In this document: in pieces, positions 60,262-64,000 of the stretch | Position numbering within the stretch: position 1 is the stretch's first letter | Layout of the letters: each line of letters starts with the position of its first letter | Source: JABDII01 sp963815325 | GTDB taxonomy: Bacteria; Gemmatimonadota; Gemmatimonadetes; Gemmatimonadales; GWC2-71-9 | Reading direction: 5' to 3' | DNA: 64,000 nucleotides | Assembly (NCBI GenBank): GCA_963815325.1 | Contig: CAWFGG010000005.1 | Span: 1-64,000, forward strand | Made by a program: the position numbers and the translations under genes | The notes under the pieces: model-generated | What the model was told of the DNA's origin: nothing | What the model saw: only the letters and a program-made list of their open reading frames with translations | Databases searched by the model: none

Positions 60262-63200
60262 TTGGTCGATGTCGCCGCCACCCTGACGGCCGCCCTCAAG
60301 GGCACATACACCGTCGAGCGCGAGCTCGGCCGCGGCGGCATGGCCATCGTCTTCCTGGCCCAGGACGAAAAGCACCAGCGACCGGTCGCCATCAAGGTGC
60401 TGAAGCCCGAGATCGCCAACTCCATCGGCGCCGAGCGCTTCCTCCGTGAAATCGAAGTCGCGGCCCGGCTGAGCCACCCCTACATCCTGAGCCTCCACGA
60501 TTCGGGCGAAGCCGACGGACTGCTCTACTACGTCATGCCGTTCGTCGAGGGCGAGACCCTCGGCGACCGGATCAAACGCGAGGGGCAGTTGCCGGTCGAC
60601 GACGCTCTCAAGATCACCAAGCAGGTGGCCGCCGCGCTGGCCCACGCCCACAGCCTGGGCATCGTCCACCGCGACATCAAACCCGAAAATATCATGCTCC
60701 AGGGCGACGTGGCCGTGGTCGCCGACTTCGGCATCGCCCGCGCGGTGAGCACCGCCGGCGGCGACAAGCTCACCGAGACCGGCCTCACGCTCGGCACACT
60801 CGCCTACATGAGCCCCGAACAGGCCGGCGGCGACCACCGGCTCGACGGCCGAAGCGATCTCTACTCCCTAGCCTGCGTCCTGTACGAGATGCTGAGCGGC
60901 GAGCCGCCGTTCAGCGGACCCACCGCACAATCGATCATCGCCAAACATCTGCAGGAGCGCCCGCCGTCGATCCTGGTCGTCCGGCCGCGGGTGCCGGCCG
61001 CCATCGATCAGGCACTCGACCGAGCTCTCGCCAAGGTCCCCGCCGATCGGTACGGCGGGGTCATGGAATTCGTCGAGGCCTTGACCCGCGAACTTCCGGA
61101 GCCGGTTCCGGAACCAATCGCGAAGCCCAAGCGGGCCAAACGCCGGTGGTGGCTCTGGGCGGCACCCGGTGTAGCCCTGGTTGCGCTCGCCTTGGTGTTC
61201 GTTCCCCGGCTGGTGTCCGGCAGCTTGAATCCGACCCAGTACGTGCTCGGCACCGAGGACACGGGCATCGGCGAGAATTCAACCGAAGCGCTCCGCTGGG
61301 AACTCGAGCTCCAGGCGGCGCTGGCCCAAGTGCCGAACGTGCTCCTGACCGAGCCCTACCGGGTCAACGACCGGCTGCTCCAGCTGGGCCGCCCCCCTGC
61401 CGATGCCATCGGGTGGTTCAACTTCGCGCGCAAGCTCGGCGCGGGAAAGCTCTTGCTGACGCGCTTCGTGCCGGGGCCGGATTCCATGATCGTCGTGGTC
61501 AACGCGTACGACGTTGCCCGCGGCCGAAGCATCGAACGGGCCCAGATTGGTGTGCGGAACGACTTCGGCCAGGCCGCCGTGCGCGTGGTCGAACAATTGT
61601 TCAAGCTCGACCGAGGCGTCATCGAAGCGGGCGCAACCAACGACGCGGCGCGGCGTGCCTTCGTGGCCGGACACCAGGCCCTCAAGTCGTGGGACCTGCG
61701 GGGCGCGGAGCTGCACTTCACCGAGGCACTGGCCGAGGATCCGGCGGATGCCCAAGCCAGCCTCTGGCTCGCCAAGATCAAGCTCTGGGCCGGCGATCCG
61801 GCGGACGAGTGGCTCGCCCCGGCGCGCCGGGCCGGCGGAGCCCTTGAGTTACTACGGGACGACCGTGAACGCAACGCGGCCCAGGCACTTCGCGCCCTGG
61901 GCGAAGGGGATTACGTCGACGCCTGCCGGCGATACGATGCCATGGTGGCCGCCGATTCCCAGAATTTCGAGGCCTGGTTTGGCCTCGGCGAATGCCACGC
62001 GCGGGATCGCCTGGTGGAGCCGGATGCAAGGAGCCCCTCGGGATTTCGCTTCAGGAGCAGCCGCCAGGCAGCAATCACAGCCTACGAACATGCCCTGGAA
62101 CAGGTGCCCTCATTCGCGTTCCAGTTCGGGCCGCTCGAACGCTTGAATACCGTGCTCGTGGTGGAGTCGGGCCGGGTGCGGAGCGGTATCCTGGCCAGCC
62201 CGGATTCGACATTGTACGCCGCCTGGCCTTCGGTCGATCACGACACCCTGGCCTACGTGCCCTATCCCGCTCAGCAGATTTTTTCCGGTGAAGTGCCGCC
62301 GCCGCCGAACCAAGACGACGCCATCTCGCAGAACCGGGACCGGCTGCTTCGTATCGTGCGGACCTGGGCCGCGGCATTTCCCGACTCCTCGAGCGCCAAC
62401 CAGGCGCTGGCGCGGGCACTCGAGCTCAAGGGATTCCTGAACGGTGAGCAGGCGCCCGAGCGATCGGCGCTGGCCGCGGCACGGCTGGCCACCGTGCAGG
62501 CGCGGACCGCAGCCGACAGCCTCGAGTCGACCGAACTCGAGATTCGGCTCCTGCTCAAGCTTCAGCGGTTCGACGACCTGCGAAAGCTCGCCAGGGCAAC
62601 CCTCGATCGACATCGAAATCCCACACCGCGAGAGGCCCGCCACCTAGAAGGCCTGGCCGCGCTCACGGGCCGACCGAACCTGACGGCAATGTTGAGTGCC
62701 ACGGCCGCAACCATCATGGCCGAGGACCCCGGCGGGCGGTACAGCCAGGTGGCCCTGCCGGTGCTCGAGGCCTGGCAGCGCTTGATGGCGTACGCCGCGT
62801 TTGGGACGCCGGCAGACAGCATCCGGGCGCACGTGGCTCGGCTCGACACGCTGCTCCAGGTGTACGAGACCCCCGAGGCCGCCGATCGATTGCAATGTGA
62901 CCTGGTGTGGTATCCCCGGGCGCTTGCGTGGCCCGAGCTACGGCAGGTTACCAGCGATGAACGGTGTTGGAGTCAGAATAGCCTCTTCGAGATGCAATGG
63001 GCATTGAATCAGGGCAATCACGACGCCGTCCGCTCGGCCTACGATGAGTTGCGATCCATGCGCGAGACCATGGGCCCTGGTGAAGTGGCCCTGCAGAACG
63101 TGTATCACGAGGCCTTGCTGCTTTTGGGAATCGGAGACACCTTAGCGGCCTCCGAATTCCTGGGCCGAACCCTTGCGGCCATGGGAGCGCTTCGGACCAG

Positions 63201-63390
63201 CGTCGTAACAGAGGCCCCTCAGGCCGCGAGCCTGGTGCGGGCCATGGCCCTTCGGGCCGAGCTGGCGGCCCGGGCCCAAGATCCGACGGTGGCGCGGGAC
63301 TGGGCCCGGAAGGCGGTCCAGCTCTGGGAAGACGGAGAAGAGGCTGTGCGGCCGGTGGTCGACCGCATGCGGCAAATTGCCGAACGCTAG
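60262..63390 (+). CDS. Transmembrane Ser/Thr kinase with TolB-like and TPR region, copy 2
   Basis: A 1042-residue paralogue of the kinase at 54.1 kb. Kinase motifs: LGRGGMAIVFLAQDEK, VAIKVLKPEI, HRDIKPENIMLQG, VADFGIARAV, LGTLAYMSPEQAGG, AKVPADRYGGVMEF. Membrane helix WLWAAPGVALVALALVFVPR. Outer region: a TolB-like part (ALRWELELQAALAQVPNVLL) and TPR-like helices (AFVAGHQALKSWDLRGAELH, QASLWLAKIKLWAG, SPSGFRFRSSRQAAITAYEH). TTG start with GGAG ten bases upstream; no ATG or GTG fits better. Sits between the unknown Cys-rich pair and a third secreted gene. Confidence 0.88.
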   Translation: MVDVAATLTAALKGTYTVERELGRGGMAIVFLAQDEKHQRPVAIKVLKPEIANSIGAERFLREIEVAARLSHPYILSLHDSGEADGLLYYVMPFVEGETLGDRIKREGQLPVDDALKITKQVAAALAHAHSLGIVHRDIKPENIMLQGDVAVVADFGIARAVSTAGGDKLTETGLTLGTLAYMSPEQAGGDHRLDGRSDLYSLACVLYEMLSGEPPFSGPTAQSIIAKHLQERPPSILVVRPRVPAAIDQALDRALAKVPADRYGGVMEFVEALTRELPEPVPEPIAKPKRAKRRWWLWAAPGVALVALALVFVPRLVSGSLNPTQYVLGTEDTGIGENSTEALRWELELQAALAQVPNVLLTEPYRVNDRLLQLGRPPADAIGWFNFARKLGAGKLLLTRFVPGPDSMIVVVNAYDVARGRSIERAQIGVRNDFGQAAVRVVEQLFKLDRGVIEAGATNDAARRAFVAGHQALKSWDLRGAELHFTEALAEDPADAQASLWLAKIKLWAGDPADEWLAPARRAGGALELLRDDRERNAAQALRALGEGDYVDACRRYDAMVAADSQNFEAWFGLGECHARDRLVEPDARSPSGFRFRSSRQAAITAYEHALEQVPSFAFQFGPLERLNTVLVVESGRVRSGILASPDSTLYAAWPSVDHDTLAYVPYPAQQIFSGEVPPPPNQDDAISQNRDRLLRIVRTWAAAFPDSSSANQALARALELKGFLNGEQAPERSALAAARLATVQARTAADSLESTELEIRLLLKLQRFDDLRKLARATLDRHRNPTPREARHLEGLAALTGRPNLTAMLSATAATIMAEDPGGRYSQVALPVLEAWQRLMAYAAFGTPADSIRAHVARLDTLLQVYETPEAADRLQCDLVWYPRALAWPELRQVTSDERCWSQNSLFEMQWALNQGNHDAVRSAYDELRSMRETMGPGEVALQNVYHEALLLLGIGDTLAASEFLGRTLAAMGALRTSVVTEAPQAASLVRAMALRAELAARAQDPTVARDWARKAVQLWEDGEEAVRPVVDRMRQIAER

Positions 63391-63421
63391 TCACGACGAT
63401 GTCACACGAAAGGAAGTTCGC

Positions 63422-64000
63422 ATGATGAACCGGAATACATGGGCAGCATGTGGGTTTGGGGCCCTGCTCTTCTTCGTAGGGACCTCCACAGCTGAGGGAC
63501 AAGGCGACCCGGTGGGGGGGCCGCCGGCAGGCATTCTCGGTTGTACCGATAGCGGCCAGCCGCGGGCGGCCCTCCTCGGGTACGCCAACAGCCTCCGCTT
63601 CCGGTCGTTGGATCACGATGGCGGCGGCCACCGGGCCAACCTCACCATCGAGGACGCCCAAGGCCGGCGGGTCGGTCCAGTAGCGACCGTGCAGCCGGTT
63701 GACCGAATCAACGAGATGGCAGGTCTGTCACGAGGGCGGGCCGGCACCATCGTGGCCCGGGTCTATATCGATCCGGCCTTCACCGACCCCGTGACCAACC
63801 AAAAGGGCTTCGCCCCGCGCAACCTGCCGCCGGGCGAGAGCTTCATCATGATCTGCGAGGAGACCACGGGACAGACCAGCAACTATACGGCGCTCATCAT
63901 CCCGACGGACGAAGACGAGCCGCTGCGGAGTCGTCCGGTCGTGTTCTACACGATTAGCGATGCGCTGCCGTCCGCCCGGGCGCGGTTCCAGGCCGGCAGC
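63422..64000 (+). CDS. Secreted protein, hypothetical, cut by the window edge
   Basis: The frame is open from ATG (with AGGAAG upstream) to the end of the window, 193 codons. Signal peptide: WAACGFGALLFFVGTSTAEG. The mature part is beta-rich: AGILGCTDSGQPRAALLGYA, NSLRFRSLDHDGGGH, ANLTIEDAQGRRVGPVATVQ, GTIVARVYIDPAFTDPVTNQ, ESFIMICEETTGQTSNYTAL. Two Cys are visible so far. It starts 31 bases after the second kinase stop and is probably cotranscribed, giving the second kinase its own exported partner. Family not recognised. Confidence 0.65.
   Translation, partial: MMNRNTWAACGFGALLFFVGTSTAEGQGDPVGGPPAGILGCTDSGQPRAALLGYANSLRFRSLDHDGGGHRANLTIEDAQGRRVGPVATVQPVDRINEMAGLSRGRAGTIVARVYIDPAFTDPVTNQKGFAPRNLPPGESFIMICEETTGQTSNYTALIIPTDEDEPLRSRPVVFYTISDALPSARARFQAGS

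Overview
The window looks like a high-GC chromosomal segment from a Gemmatimonadota-type bacterium; Acidobacteriota or a relative is possible. I infer this from the base composition, four Hanks-type Ser/Thr kinases (three of them kinase-TM-TolB-TPR proteins), the YfiT and DUF4019 genes, an outer-membrane phosphate porin, and several small conserved genes of unknown function. No rRNA, CRISPR array, prophage or transposase gene is visible. Two tRNA genes are present (Asn-GTT and Lys-TTT).

Layout. 0-4.2 kb: the 3' end of an Lhr-type helicase, two DinB-superfamily genes, a DUF4019 protein and a molybdopterin-binding/MobA-like fusion. 4.2-9.7 kb: cupin, OsmC and secreted or lipoprotein genes, including a large repeat protein with calcium-type loops. 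9.7-13 kb: a kinase-TPR gene bracketed by direct repeats next to tRNA-Asn. 13.4-18.7 kb: holB-moaC-lytic transglycosylase, then MltD and three small genes on the minus strand, then tRNA-Lys. 18.8-20.3 kb: a BioA-like protein that lacks the PLP lysine. 20.3-22.7 kb: an AT-richer accessory patch. 22.7-26.6 kb: the classic ffh-rpsP-rimM-trmD-rplS-rnhB translation operon, on the minus strand. 26.9-31.3 kb: a four-helix-bundle gene, a DUF445 gene, an ECF sigma/anti-sigma pair and a two-PDZ protein. 31.4-34.5 kb: a metalloprotease-like lipoprotein, prepilin peptidase and a SpoU methyltransferase. 34.5-41.8 kb: thiD and a purine-salvage operon (5'-nucleotidase, beta-grasp protein, adenosine deaminase, CNT transporter, purine nucleoside phosphorylase). 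42-53 kb: a full phosphate regulon (ArsR-like regulator, PhoB, PhoR, OprO/P porin, PstS, PstC, PstA, two PstB, PhoU, Ppx/GppA). 53-64 kb: a kinase cluster in which two kinase-TPR paralogues enclose two tandem paralogues of an unrecognised Cys-rich membrane-anchored family.

The genes fit a phosphorus-scavenging picture. The secreted nucleotidase releases phosphate and nucleosides. NupC, Add and PunA salvage the nucleoside, while the PhoBR-controlled porin and Pst transporter take up phosphate.

A strong technical feature cuts across the window. Many reading frames are broken by single-base indels, mostly extra bases in short G or C runs where I could resolve them. They are concentrated at 0.5-3.2 kb and 25.4-30.4 kb, and the latter stretch includes the essential gene ffh. 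I read most of these as sequence errors rather than gene decay, but this cannot be proven from the window alone. The best candidates for new biology are the 54-64 kb kinase/Cys-rich locus and the lysine-less BioA homologue.
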